Below, piece by piece: positions 1 through 6,389 of a stretch of DNA of 11,616 bases (position 1 is the stretch's first letter; each line of letters begins with the position of its first letter). The position numbers were made by a program, and so were the translations under genes. The stretch comes from Zymomonas sp. (GTDB taxonomy: Bacteria > Pseudomonadota > Alphaproteobacteria > Sphingomonadales > Sphingomonadaceae): contig JAIYAJ010000389.1 in NCBI GenBank assembly GCA_027489105.1, positions 1 through 11,616 of the forward strand. Direction: 5' to 3'. The notes below the pieces were generated by a model. The model saw only the letters and a list, made by a program, of their open reading frames with translations, had not been told where the DNA came from and made no database searches.

Positions 1-272
1 GACAGGCCGACCTCGAAGCCGTCAGGCTTCACGCGGAGCTCCCAGAAGCGATTCTGGATGACGATCGTCATCTCGTCGGGAAAGCGCTCGACCAGATGAC
101 GGGGAATGTCGACGCCCGCGCCCTGAGTCTTGAAGGTGATGTAGAAATGATGCTCGCCCGGCAGCCCGCCGGCCGCCTCGACCTCGCCCAGCACGCGTCC
201 GACGACGGCGCGAAGCGCCTCCTGGACGATCTCGTCATATGGAATCAGGCTGTCGGGCGCTTGGTCGCTCAT
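1..272 (-). CDS. sspB: SspB-family ClpXP adaptor (C-terminus cut off by window edge)
   Basis: SspB delivers ssrA-tagged proteins from stalled ribosomes, and some other substrates, to the cytosolic ClpXP protease. The visible 90 residues begin MSDQAPDSLIPYDEIVQEAL. They carry the SspB-fold signatures HHFYITFKT at about residues 41-49, DIPRHLVERFPDEMTIV at about 54-70, and the following QNRFWEL strand. This matches the alphaproteobacterial form, about 150-170 residues long; the acidic tail that binds the ClpX zinc domain would lie outside the window. The start is set by homology of the MSDQ/IPYDE N-terminus. No clear Shine-Dalgarno precedes it; a perfect 8-bp inverted repeat abuts the ATG instead. 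It is divergent from hisB across 118 bases. Confidence 0.9.
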   Translation of the reverse strand, partial: MSDQAPDSLIPYDEIVQEALRAVVGRVLGEVEAAGGLPGEHHFYITFKTQGAGVDIPRHLVERFPDEMTIVIQNRFWELRVKPDGFEVGL

Positions 273-300
273 GGCGCTTTGGTGGACGTGCGAAAGCGCC
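273..300 (-). promoter_or_regulatory. Hairpin directly abutting the sspB start codon
   Basis: GGCGCTTT (273-280) and AAAGCGCC (293-300) form a perfect 8-bp inverted repeat around a 12-base loop. Read on the minus strand, the stem ends on the base just before the sspB ATG, where a ribosome binding site would be expected. The structure is visible in the sequence; any role in translation control is inferred. Confidence 0.45.
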
Positions 301-315
301 GGGTCAAGTCGTGCG

Positions 316-343
316 TTGCAGCGCGGCGCAACCTCGCTATAGC
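316..343 (+). promoter_or_regulatory. Candidate sigma70-type promoter for hisB
   Basis: TTGCAG at 316-321 is followed after 16 bases by TATAGC at 338-343. The -10 lies inside a perfect 10-bp palindrome, CGCTATAGCG (335-344), so the same core could also be read leftward toward sspB, although no good leftward -35 is visible. Matches to consensus are partial. The predicted transcript start near 350 leaves a leader of about 40 bases. Confidence 0.35.
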
Positions 344-354
344 GGCGCGCATTG

Positions 355-374
355 CTGTGGAACTTTTGCCACAG
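355..374 (+). other. Small stem-loop in the hisB leader
   Basis: CTGTGG (355-360) and CCACAG (369-374) form a perfect 6-bp stem with the loop AACTTTTG. It sits 16 bases upstream of the hisB ATG, just before the GAGGG ribosome binding site. No histidine-rich leader peptide is present, so this is not a classical his attenuator. Confidence 0.3.
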
Positions 375-390
375 AGCAGAGGGATGGGCC

Positions 391-978
391 ATGCGGACCG
401 CATCGATCGTGCGAAAGACCAGCGAAACCGACATTTCGGTCGAGCTGAACCTGGACGGGACCGGCAGCTATGACGTGTCGACCGGCATCGGTTTTTTCGA
501 TCACATGCTCGAACAGCTGTCGCGCCATTCGCTGATCGACCTCAAGGTCCGGATCGCCGGCGACCTGCACATAGACCAGCATCACACGACCGAGGATTGC
601 GGCATCGCGATCGGCGAGGCGCTCGCCAAGGCGCTCGGCGACAAGAAGGGGATCACCCGCTACGGCCATGCCTATGCGCCGATGGACGAGACGCTGACCC
701 GCGTTGCGCTCGACATTTCCGGGCGCCCCTATCTGGTGTGGAAGGTCGCACTGGCGGGGCCGCGCCTCGGCGAGTGGGACACCGAGCTGATCGAGCACTG
801 GTTCCACAGCTTTTCGCAGGCGGCGGGTCTGACGCTGCATGTCGAGACGCTCTATGGCAGCAACCAGCATCATATCGTCGAGAGCTGCTACAAGGGCCTG
901 GCGCGCGCGTTGCGTACCGCCGTCGAGATCGATCCGCGCAAGGCCGATGCCATCCCGTCGACCAAGGGGATGCTCTGA
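391..978 (+). CDS. hisB: Imidazoleglycerol-phosphate dehydratase
   Basis: HisB dehydrates imidazole-glycerol phosphate to imidazole-acetol phosphate, a Mn-dependent cytosolic step of histidine synthesis. The protein has 195 residues, the usual length of a monofunctional HisB; the phosphatase domain fused in enterobacteria is absent. Both metal-ligand signatures are intact: HHTTEDCG (H64, H65, E68) and the pseudo-repeat QHHIVES (H160, H161, E164). The N-terminal [10 protein letters not shown] motif is at 34-43. ATG at 391 is chosen over upstream in-frame alternative codons because GAGGGATGG precedes it and because homologues start at this M-R-T. It heads the his cluster, and the hisH start follows its stop by one base, which suggests translational coupling. 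Confidence 0.97.
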   Translation: MRTASIVRKTSETDISVELNLDGTGSYDVSTGIGFFDHMLEQLSRHSLIDLKVRIAGDLHIDQHHTTEDCGIAIGEALAKALGDKKGITRYGHAYAPMDETLTRVALDISGRPYLVWKVALAGPRLGEWDTELIEHWFHSFSQAAGLTLHVETLYGSNQHHIVESCYKGLARALRTAVEIDPRKADAIPSTKGML

Positions 979-979
979 G

Positions 980-1594
980 GTGCCGGAGACGATCGCGCTG
1001 ATCGACTATGGCGCCGGCAATCTCCGTTCGGTCGACAATGCGCTGAAGGCCGCCGGCGGAAGCCCGACCGTGACCGCCGACCCGGAGGTTGTCGCCAAGG
1101 CCGACCGGATCGTGCTGCCGGGCGTCGGCGCCTTCGCGGCGTGCATGGCGGGCCTTTCGGCGGTTCCCGGCCTGATCGAGGCGATGGAGCAGGCGGTGCG
1201 GGGGCGGGGCGTGCCTTTTCTGGGCGTGTGCGTCGGCATGCAGCTGCTCGCCGATGCAGGGCATGAACATGGTCGGACGCCGGGGCTCGGCTGGATCGGC
1301 GGCGATGTGCGCCTGCTGACCCCGGGGCCAGCTCATAAGGTGCCCCATATGGGCTGGAATGACGTGCTTCCGACCGGCGATCACCCGCTGATCCAGCGCG
1401 GCGAAGCCTATTATCTGCACAGCTATGCATTCGACGTCGCCGATCCGGCGGCGCGGCTGGCGACGACCGATCATGGCGGCGCGGTCACCGGCGCGGTCGG
1501 GCGGGCGAACATCGTCGGGGTCCAGTTCCATCCGGAGAAGAGCCAGGCTTATGGCCTGTCCTTCCTCGAGCGCTTCCTCGCATGGAAGCCATGA
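980..1594 (+). CDS. hisH: Imidazole glycerol phosphate synthase, glutaminase subunit
   Basis: HisH hydrolyses glutamine and channels ammonia into HisF, forming the heterodimeric IGP synthase. The class I amidotransferase triad is complete: C84 in GVCVGMQ, and H184 and E186 in FHPEKS. The oxyanion-region PGVGAF motif is at 47-52, and the N-terminal strand IDYGAGN at 8-14. The protein has 204 residues, normal for the family. The start is a GTG at 980, one base after the hisB stop, with AAGGGGA nine bases upstream inside the end of hisB. The alternative upstream start would read through hisB in another frame and adds no HisH-like sequence. The stop is followed by a 130-base gap filled by a palindromic repeat pair before hisA. 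Confidence 0.96.
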   Translation: MPETIALIDYGAGNLRSVDNALKAAGGSPTVTADPEVVAKADRIVLPGVGAFAACMAGLSAVPGLIEAMEQAVRGRGVPFLGVCVGMQLLADAGHEHGRTPGLGWIGGDVRLLTPGPAHKVPHMGWNDVLPTGDHPLIQRGEAYYLHSYAFDVADPAARLATTDHGGAVTGAVGRANIVGVQFHPEKSQAYGLSFLERFLAWKP

Positions 1595-1610
1595 CGCAGC
1601 GATCACCATT

Positions 1611-1656
1611 CCTCCCCGGCACGGGGAGGGGGACCATCCGCAGGATGGTGGAGGGG
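1611..1656. repeat. Palindromic repeat, unit 1 (left half of inverted pair)
   Basis: This 46-base GC-rich unit contains two adjacent hairpins. The first is CCTCCCCG/CGGGGAGG around the loop GCA (1611-1629). The second is ACCATCC/GGATGGT around the loop GCA (1633-1649), followed by GGAGGGG. Its inverted counterpart lies at 1671-1714, 14 bases away. It resembles the REP/MITE-like intergenic palindromes scattered in many bacterial genomes; the copy number in this genome cannot be seen here. Confidence 0.75.
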
Positions 1657-1670
1657 AGAGGCGGCGTAGA

Positions 1671-1714
1671 CCCCTCCACCATGCTTTGCATGGTCCCCCT
1701 CCCCTTCAGGGAGG
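1671..1714. repeat. Palindromic repeat, unit 2 (right half of inverted pair)
   Basis: The reverse complement of this 44-base unit matches unit 1 nearly base for base, apart from a two-base gap and a few changes. The inner hairpin is ACCATGC/GCATGGT around TTT (1678-1694). Compared with unit 1, one stem pair changes from C-G (1638/1644) to G-C (1683/1689), a compensatory change that keeps the stem. The outer hairpin, CCTCCC/GGGAGG (1698-1714), ends in the hisA ribosome binding site. Confidence 0.75.
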
Positions 1715-1715
1715 A
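1708..1715 (+). promoter_or_regulatory. hisA ribosome binding site formed by the repeat edge
   Basis: AGGGAGGA lies nine bases before the hisA ATG and is the only good Shine-Dalgarno there. Seven of its eight bases belong to repeat unit 2, and GGGAGG is one arm of a 6-bp hairpin with CCTCCC at 1698-1703. Folding of the repeat would therefore hide the site. Confidence 0.7.
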
Positions 1716-1724
1716 TTGAAGAAT

Positions 1725-2456
1725 ATGAGCATCATCGTCTTTCCCGCCATCGATCTGAAGGGCGGCCAGGTCGTCCGTCTGGCCGAAGGGGACATGGACC
1801 GGGCCACCATCTATGGCGACGACCCCGCCGCCCAGGCGCGCAGCTTCGCCGAGGCCGGGGCCGAATGGCTTCACGTCGTTGATCTCGACGGTGCCTTTGC
1901 CGGCCGCGCGGTCAATGCCGAGGCGGTCGAGGCGATCATCCGCGCCTTTCCGGGCAAGGTCGAACTCGGCGGGGGCATTCGCGACCGCGCCGGGATCGAC
2001 CGCTGGCTGGAGCTGGGCGTCGAACGCGTCATCATCGGCACGGCGGCGCTGCAGAATCCCGATCTGGTGCGCGAGGCGGCGAAGGCGCTGCCGGGCCGGA
2101 TCGTGGTCGGCGTCGATGCGCGCGACGGCTTCGTCGCGACCCATGGCTGGGCCGAAGTGTCGACCGTCAGCATCACCGACCTGGCCGACCGCTTCGCCGA
2201 TGCCGGGGTCGCCTCGCTGCTGTTCACCGACGTCGGCCGCGACGGCCTGCTCAAGGGCTGCAATGTCGAGGCGACCGTGGCGCTGGCGCGCCATGCCAGC
2301 ATCCCGGTCATCGCCAGCGGCGGCGTCGCGAGCATCGCCGACATCGAGGCGCTGGTGCCCCACGCCGCCGACGGTATCGAAGGCGTGATCTCCGGCCGTG
2401 CGCTCTACGATGGCCGGCTCGACCTCGGCGAGGCGCTGCGGGTGGCGCGCGGATGA
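1725..2456 (+). CDS. hisA: ProFAR isomerase (phosphoribosylformimino-AICAR phosphate isomerase)
   Basis: HisA is a cytosolic (beta-alpha)8 barrel that performs the Amadori rearrangement of ProFAR to PRFAR, the substrate of HisFH. The protein has 243 residues, standard length. The two catalytic aspartates are D10 in FPAIDLKGG and D131 in VGVDARDG. The phosphate-binding loops GGGIR (82-86) and the C-terminal ASGGV are present. The frame stays open well upstream (to 1425), but that stretch translates the hisH end and the repeat. ATG at 1725 is preferred because it has AGGGAGGA nine bases before it and starts at the conserved first strand. Its stop overlaps the hisF start as ATGA, so HisA and HisF are probably translationally coupled. 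Confidence 0.97.
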   Translation: MSIIVFPAIDLKGGQVVRLAEGDMDRATIYGDDPAAQARSFAEAGAEWLHVVDLDGAFAGRAVNAEAVEAIIRAFPGKVELGGGIRDRAGIDRWLELGVERVIIGTAALQNPDLVREAAKALPGRIVVGVDARDGFVATHGWAEVSTVSITDLADRFADAGVASLLFTDVGRDGLLKGCNVEATVALARHASIPVIASGGVASIADIEALVPHAADGIEGVISGRALYDGRLDLGEALRVARG

Positions 2457-3214
2457 GCGTTCGCGTCCGCGTCATCCCCTGCCTCGACGTGGCCGGCGGG
2501 CGCGTCGTGAAGGGCGTCAATTTCGTCGACCTCGCCGATGCTGGCGATCCGGTCGAACAGGCGCGCGTCTATGATGCGGCCGGCGCGGACGAGCTCTGCT
2601 TCCTCGACATCACCGCCAGCCATGAAGGGCGCGGCACGATCCTCGACGTCGTCGCGCGCACCGCGGCGGTCTGCTTCATGCCGCTGACCGTCGGCGGCGG
2701 GGTGCGCAGCGCCGACGATGCCCGCGCGCTTCTGCTGGCCGGCGCCGACAAGGTCGCGGTCAATTCGGCGGCGGTCGCCCGGCCCGAGCTGTGCGCCGAC
2801 ATGGCCGAGCGCTTCGGCGCGCAATGCGTGGTCGGCGCGGTCGATGCCCGCAATGTCGGCCCCGGCAAATGGGAAATCTACACCCATGGCGGGCGCAAGC
2901 CGACCGGCATCGATGCGGTCGAACATGCCAGGCGCCTCGCCTCGCTGGGCGCGGGCGAGATATTGCTCACCTCGATGGACCGCGACGGCACCCGCGATGG
3001 CTATGACCTCGCGCTGACCCGTGCGATTGCCGATTCGGTGCCGGTGCCGGTGATCGCCAGCGGCGGCGTCGGCAATCTCGACCATCTGGTCGAAGGCGTT
3101 ACGAAGGGGGGCGCCAGCGCGGTGCTCGCCGCCTCGATCTTCCACTTCGGCCAGCACAGCGTCGCCGAAGCGCACGCCGCCTTGCGCGCGGCGGGGCTTC
3201 CCGTCCGCGCCTGA
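2453..3214 (+). CDS. hisF: Imidazole glycerol phosphate synthase, cyclase subunit
   Basis: HisF uses ammonia from HisH to close the imidazole ring, turning PRFAR into IGP and AICAR. It is a 253-residue (beta-alpha)8 barrel homologous to HisA. The catalytic aspartates are D12 in IPCLDV and D131 in GAVDARN. Phosphate-binding motifs TVGGGVR (79-85) and the C-terminal ASGGVGN are intact, as is the SMDRDGT loop. It starts four bases inside hisA. In many alphaproteobacteria hisE follows hisF; here the next gene is gor on the opposite strand, so the cluster ends with hisF and any hisE lies elsewhere. Confidence 0.97.
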   Translation: MSVRVRVIPCLDVAGGRVVKGVNFVDLADAGDPVEQARVYDAAGADELCFLDITASHEGRGTILDVVARTAAVCFMPLTVGGGVRSADDARALLLAGADKVAVNSAAVARPELCADMAERFGAQCVVGAVDARNVGPGKWEIYTHGGRKPTGIDAVEHARRLASLGAGEILLTSMDRDGTRDGYDLALTRAIADSVPVPVIASGGVGNLDHLVEGVTKGGASAVLAASIFHFGQHSVAEAHAALRAAGLPVRA

Positions 3215-3225
3215 GGCGTGAAGCG

Positions 3226-3247
3226 GCGGCCGGTCGACACCGGCCGC
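3226..3247. terminator. Strong hairpin between convergent hisF and gor
   Basis: GCGGCCGGT (3226-3234) and ACCGGCCGC (3239-3247) form a perfect 9-bp GC-rich stem with a CGAC tetraloop. It lies in the 38 bases between the hisF stop and the gor stop, where a shared bidirectional terminator would be expected. No T-run follows on either strand, so this is not a textbook intrinsic terminator. It may instead block exonucleases or work together with Rho. Confidence 0.6.
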
Positions 3248-3252
3248 GCGGC

Positions 3253-4599
3253 TCACTTCATCAGGACGAGTTCCTCGGCCATCGACGGGTGCAGCGCGAC
3301 GGTCTGGTCGAACTGCGCCTTGGTCAGGCCCGCGCGCACGGCGATCGCCGCCGCCTGCAGGATTTCGGGCGCATCGGGGCTGATCATGTGGACGCCGAGC
3401 ACCACGTCGGTTTCCGGGTGCACGACCAGCTTGTACAGCGACCGCTCGTTGCGACCGGCCAGCACGTTGCGCATCGGCCGGAAGTCCGAGGTGAAGATCT
3501 TGACCGTGCCGTGCTGCTCGCGCGCCTGCCGCTCGGTCAGGCCCACGCCAGCCATGGGCGGGCTGCTGAACACCGCATTGGGGATCATCTGATAATCGAC
3601 GCGGTGCGGCTTGCCGCCGAACAGCGTGTCGGCAAAGGCCTGCCCCTCGCGGATCGCCACGGGGGTCAGCTGTACCCGGTCGGTCACGTCGCCGACCGCA
3701 TAGATGGACGGCACGGTCGAACGATTATCCTCGTCGACGACGATCGCGCCCTTCTCGTTCAGCTCGACGCCGGCCGCCTCCAGGCCCAGCCCGTCGGTTT
3801 TCGGCTTGCGGCCGATCGCGAACAGCAGCAGGTCGGTGACGCAGCGCTCATGGTCCTTGAAATGGACGCAGAGCGACCCGTCCTCGGCCTTTTCGACCTT
3901 CTCGAAGGCGGCGTTGAAAACGAACTCGATGCCCTTCTGGGTCGAGATCTGGAGCAGCCGGTCGCGGATCTGCTCGTCATAGCCGCGCAAGATCTGGTCG
4001 GAGCGGTTGACGACGGTCACCTTGCTGCCGAGGCCGTGGAAGATGCCGGCGAACTCATTGGCGATATAGCCGGCACCCGCGATGACGACGCGCTTCGGCA
4101 GTTCGTCGATGTAGAACACCTCGTTCGAGGTGATGCCATGCTCGGCGCCGGGCACGTCGGGGACGACCGGCCAGGCGCCGGTCGCGATCAGGATGATCTT
4201 CGCGCTGATCCTGCGCCCGCTCGCCAGCGTGACTTCGTTCGGGCCGCTGACGGTTGCGCGCTCGCGGAACAGCTCGACCTTGTTGTTGTCGAGCGTGTTC
4301 TCGTAAAGCCCCTCGAGGCGGTCGACGTCGGCGTTGATATTGTCGCGCAGCGTCTTCCAGTCGAAGCGCGTCTCGCCCAGTTCCCAGCCGAAGCGCGCGG
4401 CATCATGCAGGTCCTCCGCATAATGCGCGCCATAGACCAGCATCTTCTTGGGCACGCAGCCGCGGATCACGCAGGTCCCGCCGACGCGATGCTCCTCGGC
4501 CACCGCCACGCGAGCGCCATGCGCCGCCGCGACGCGCGAAGCCCGCACCCCGCCGGAGCCGGCACCGATCACGAACAGGTCATAGTCGAACTCGGCCAT
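3253..4599 (-). CDS. gor: Glutathione-disulfide reductase
   Basis: This flavoenzyme reduces oxidised glutathione with NADPH in the cytosol. It has 448 residues, typical for bacterial Gor. In order: FAD-binding GAGSGG at 12-17; redox disulfide C43/C48 in GGTCVIRGCVPKK; the NAD(P)H fold GAGYIANE at 175-182 followed by NRS at 198-200, whose arginine fits NADPH preference; the second FAD motif near YAVGDVTD; and the C-terminal HPSMAEE with catalytic H437 and E442. GCVPKK and the Gor-like N-terminus separate it from lipoamide dehydrogenase and mercuric reductase. The start has AAAGGA about ten bases upstream. It lies 114 bases downstream of pgi on the same strand and converges on hisF. Confidence 0.95.
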   Translation of the reverse strand: MAEFDYDLFVIGAGSGGVRASRVAAAHGARVAVAEEHRVGGTCVIRGCVPKKMLVYGAHYAEDLHDAARFGWELGETRFDWKTLRDNINADVDRLEGLYENTLDNNKVELFRERATVSGPNEVTLASGRRISAKIILIATGAWPVVPDVPGAEHGITSNEVFYIDELPKRVVIAGAGYIANEFAGIFHGLGSKVTVVNRSDQILRGYDEQIRDRLLQISTQKGIEFVFNAAFEKVEKAEDGSLCVHFKDHERCVTDLLLFAIGRKPKTDGLGLEAAGVELNEKGAIVVDEDNRSTVPSIYAVGDVTDRVQLTPVAIREGQAFADTLFGGKPHRVDYQMIPNAVFSSPPMAGVGLTERQAREQHGTVKIFTSDFRPMRNVLAGRNERSLYKLVVHPETDVVLGVHMISPDAPEILQAAAIAVRAGLTKAQFDQTVALHPSMAEELVLMK

Positions 4600-4643
4600 C
4601 GGCCAGGGATCCTTTCGAATGAGATGCCGCCGATATGGCGATG

Positions 4644-4692
4644 GCCGGTCGATCGCGCAAACCGATCATGCTGATGACAGTGATCGACCGGC
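4644..4692. other. 11-bp inverted repeat between pgi and gor
   Basis: GCCGGTCGATC (4644-4654) and GATCGACCGGC (4682-4692) are perfectly complementary around a 27-base spacer. They occupy much of the 114-base gap between the pgi stop and the gor start. No T-run follows on the minus strand. It could be a transcript-stabilising or partly terminating stem in a pgi-gor message, or a regulator site ahead of gor. Only the symmetry is directly seen. Confidence 0.45.
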
Positions 4693-4713
4693 TGATCCGC
4701 GCGACGCGGGCCC

Positions 4714-6219
4714 TCAGCCGAGCGCGCGGGCGATCAGGGCGCGGGTCGACGGATCGAAATTTGCCGTTCCCTCACTCTCGATCGACTTCGCGATCTCCTT
4801 GCCCAGCTCGACCCCGAACTGGTCGAACGGGTTGATCCCCAGCAGCACGGCGTTGGCGAAGGTGCGCTGTTCGTAAAAGGCGAGCAGCGCACCGAGACGC
4901 GCCGGATCGACGCGGTCGAGCAGGATCGTGCTTGAAGGACGATCGCCGGAATAGGCGCGCGCCGGGTCGGCATCATTGGCGCGCCCGGCCATCAGCGCCG
5001 CGCCCTGGGCGAAGCAGTTGACCAGGAGGGTGCGGTGATGTGCCTCATCGAGCGGGTGATCGGGCTCGATCGCTGCGACGAACTCGACGGGGACGAGTCG
5101 CGTGCCCTGATGGAGCAGCTGGAACACCGCGTGCTGCGCGTCGGTGCCGACCCCGCCCCAGGTGATCGCGGCGGTGGGTTGGTCGACGGGCGACCCGTCG
5201 GCCTTCACGCTCTTGCCGTTCGATTCCATCTCCAGCTGCTGAAGATAGGAAGGCAGCAGCCGCAGCCGCTCGTCATAGGCGAAGGTGGCGCGCGTCTCGG
5301 CGCCGCGCACGACCGAATAATATTGGTCGATGAAGGCCGCGAGCAGCGGCGCGTTGCGTTCGGGCGGGGCAAGGCGGAAATGGCGGTCCATCGCTGCCGC
5401 TCCCTCCAGCAGCCTCTCGAACGCATCCCAGCCCAGGCCGAGCGCCGCCGGGAAGCCGATCGACGACCACAGCGAATAGCGCCCGCCGACGCTTTCGGAG
5501 AAGGGCAGGATGCGCGTTTCGTCGACGCCCCATTCGACCGCCTTGTCGGGTGCGGCGGTCAGCGCGATCACACGCGAATAGGGATCCTCGACATTGTCCT
5601 CCTCCATCCAGGACAGGACGCTGCGCGCGTTGAGCATCGTCTCGGTCGTGGTGAAGGTCTTGGAGGCGACGACCAGCAGCGTCGCCTGGGGATCGAAGCG
5701 GCGGAACACCTCGTCGAGCGCGGCGCCATCGACATTGGAGACGACCGCCACGTCATAGCGGTCGGCGTCGCGGCCCAGCGCATCCATCAGCAGATCGGGG
5801 CCCAGCGCCGAACCGCCGATGCCGACATGCAGGATGTGGCGCACCGGACCGAACAGCTCGGCCTCGATCGCGTCGATCAGACCGCGCATCCGGGCATGGA
5901 GTTGGGCGGCGCGCGCGACGCTTTCGGGAGCGCCCTGACCGCGCTCGGCGCAATGTTCGGCGGCCCGCCCTTCGGTGACGTTGACCGCCTCGCCTGCGAA
6001 CAGCGCATCGCGCTTGGCCGCAAAGCCGCTTGCCTCCGAAAGGGCGACGAAGCGGTCGATCAGCTGTTTCGAAAGATGCGTCTTGGAGAAATCGAACAGG
6101 ATCCCGCTTTCCTCGACCGTCAGCCGGGTGAGTCGGTCGGGTTCAGCCGCGAACAGGTCAGCCAGCTTCGGGACCGTCGTGGCCGCGACCTCCGCCCAGG
6201 CCGAGCGTGTATCCGTCAT
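4714..6219 (-). CDS. pgi: Glucose-6-phosphate isomerase
   Basis: Pgi interconverts glucose-6-phosphate and fructose-6-phosphate in the cytosol. The protein has 501 residues, shorter than the roughly 550 of enterobacteria but with all family landmarks. These are HVGIGGSALGP in the first SIS domain, the signature ESVGGRYSLWSSIG, MESNGKS with catalytic E332, AQH with H363, HQGT at 370-373, and the C-terminal signature INPFDQFGVELGK with catalytic K474. The start is supported by GGAGA seven bases upstream. In sphingomonads this enzyme links gluconeogenesis to Entner-Doudoroff and polysaccharide metabolism (family knowledge, not seen here). It is divergent from the chemoreceptor-like gene across 170 bases and may share a transcript with gor. 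Confidence 0.96.
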   Translation of the reverse strand: MTDTRSAWAEVAATTVPKLADLFAAEPDRLTRLTVEESGILFDFSKTHLSKQLIDRFVALSEASGFAAKRDALFAGEAVNVTEGRAAEHCAERGQGAPESVARAAQLHARMRGLIDAIEAELFGPVRHILHVGIGGSALGPDLLMDALGRDADRYDVAVVSNVDGAALDEVFRRFDPQATLLVVASKTFTTTETMLNARSVLSWMEEDNVEDPYSRVIALTAAPDKAVEWGVDETRILPFSESVGGRYSLWSSIGFPAALGLGWDAFERLLEGAAAMDRHFRLAPPERNAPLLAAFIDQYYSVVRGAETRATFAYDERLRLLPSYLQQLEMESNGKSVKADGSPVDQPTAAITWGGVGTDAQHAVFQLLHQGTRLVPVEFVAAIEPDHPLDEAHHRTLLVNCFAQGAALMAGRANDADPARAYSGDRPSSTILLDRVDPARLGALLAFYEQRTFANAVLLGINPFDQFGVELGKEIAKSIESEGTANFDPSTRALIARALG

Positions 6220-6242
6220 GTCGAATCTCCATATTGCGGTGC

Positions 6243-6284
6243 GGTAACCGACGCTTTCCTCAGGAAAACTACAATGGCGTTACC
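6243..6284. promoter_or_regulatory. Nested dyad symmetry in the pgi / receptor divergent region
   Basis: The 170-base divergent gap is locally AT-richer than its surroundings. It holds TTTCCT-C-AGGAAA (6255-6267, perfect arms) nested within GGTAAC (6243-6248) and GTTACC (6279-6284), with CAATTG just after. These are plausible regulator sites or promoter elements for pgi. I could not identify convincing -35/-10 pairs on either strand. Confidence 0.3.
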
Positions 6285-6389
6285 AATTGTTCACCATTTT
6301 CACCGAGCCTTTTCGCTGAAACGGCCCGGGATTGCCACCCGCACCCCGCCGCCATGCCGCCAACCGGGAACGACGAGAGGTGACCGGAC

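Noticed and set aside
300..390. Histidine-type attenuator leader peptide ahead of hisB
   Set aside because: No short open frame with consecutive CAT/CAC codons is present.
1611..1714. CRISPR array or intrinsic terminator at the hisH-hisA gap
   Set aside because: There are only two units, in inverted orientation, with no regular spacers. There is no T-run, and hisA directly follows with its ribosome binding site in the repeat.
1425..1724. Extended N-terminus for HisA
   Set aside because: The extra 100 codons translate the end of hisH in the wrong frame and the palindromic repeat; the conserved HisA start and its ribosome binding site are at 1725.
3289..4674. Long plus-strand open frame opposite gor (461 codons)
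   Set aside because: It is antisense to a gene with every glutathione reductase motif, resembles no family I recognise, and is typical of GC-rich codon third-position effects.
6220..6389. Missing N-terminal half of the receptor-like protein lost to a frameshift
   Set aside because: An in-frame TGA lies at 6381-6383, the upstream bases encode no coiled coil in any frame I read, and a good ribosome binding site precedes ATG 6390.
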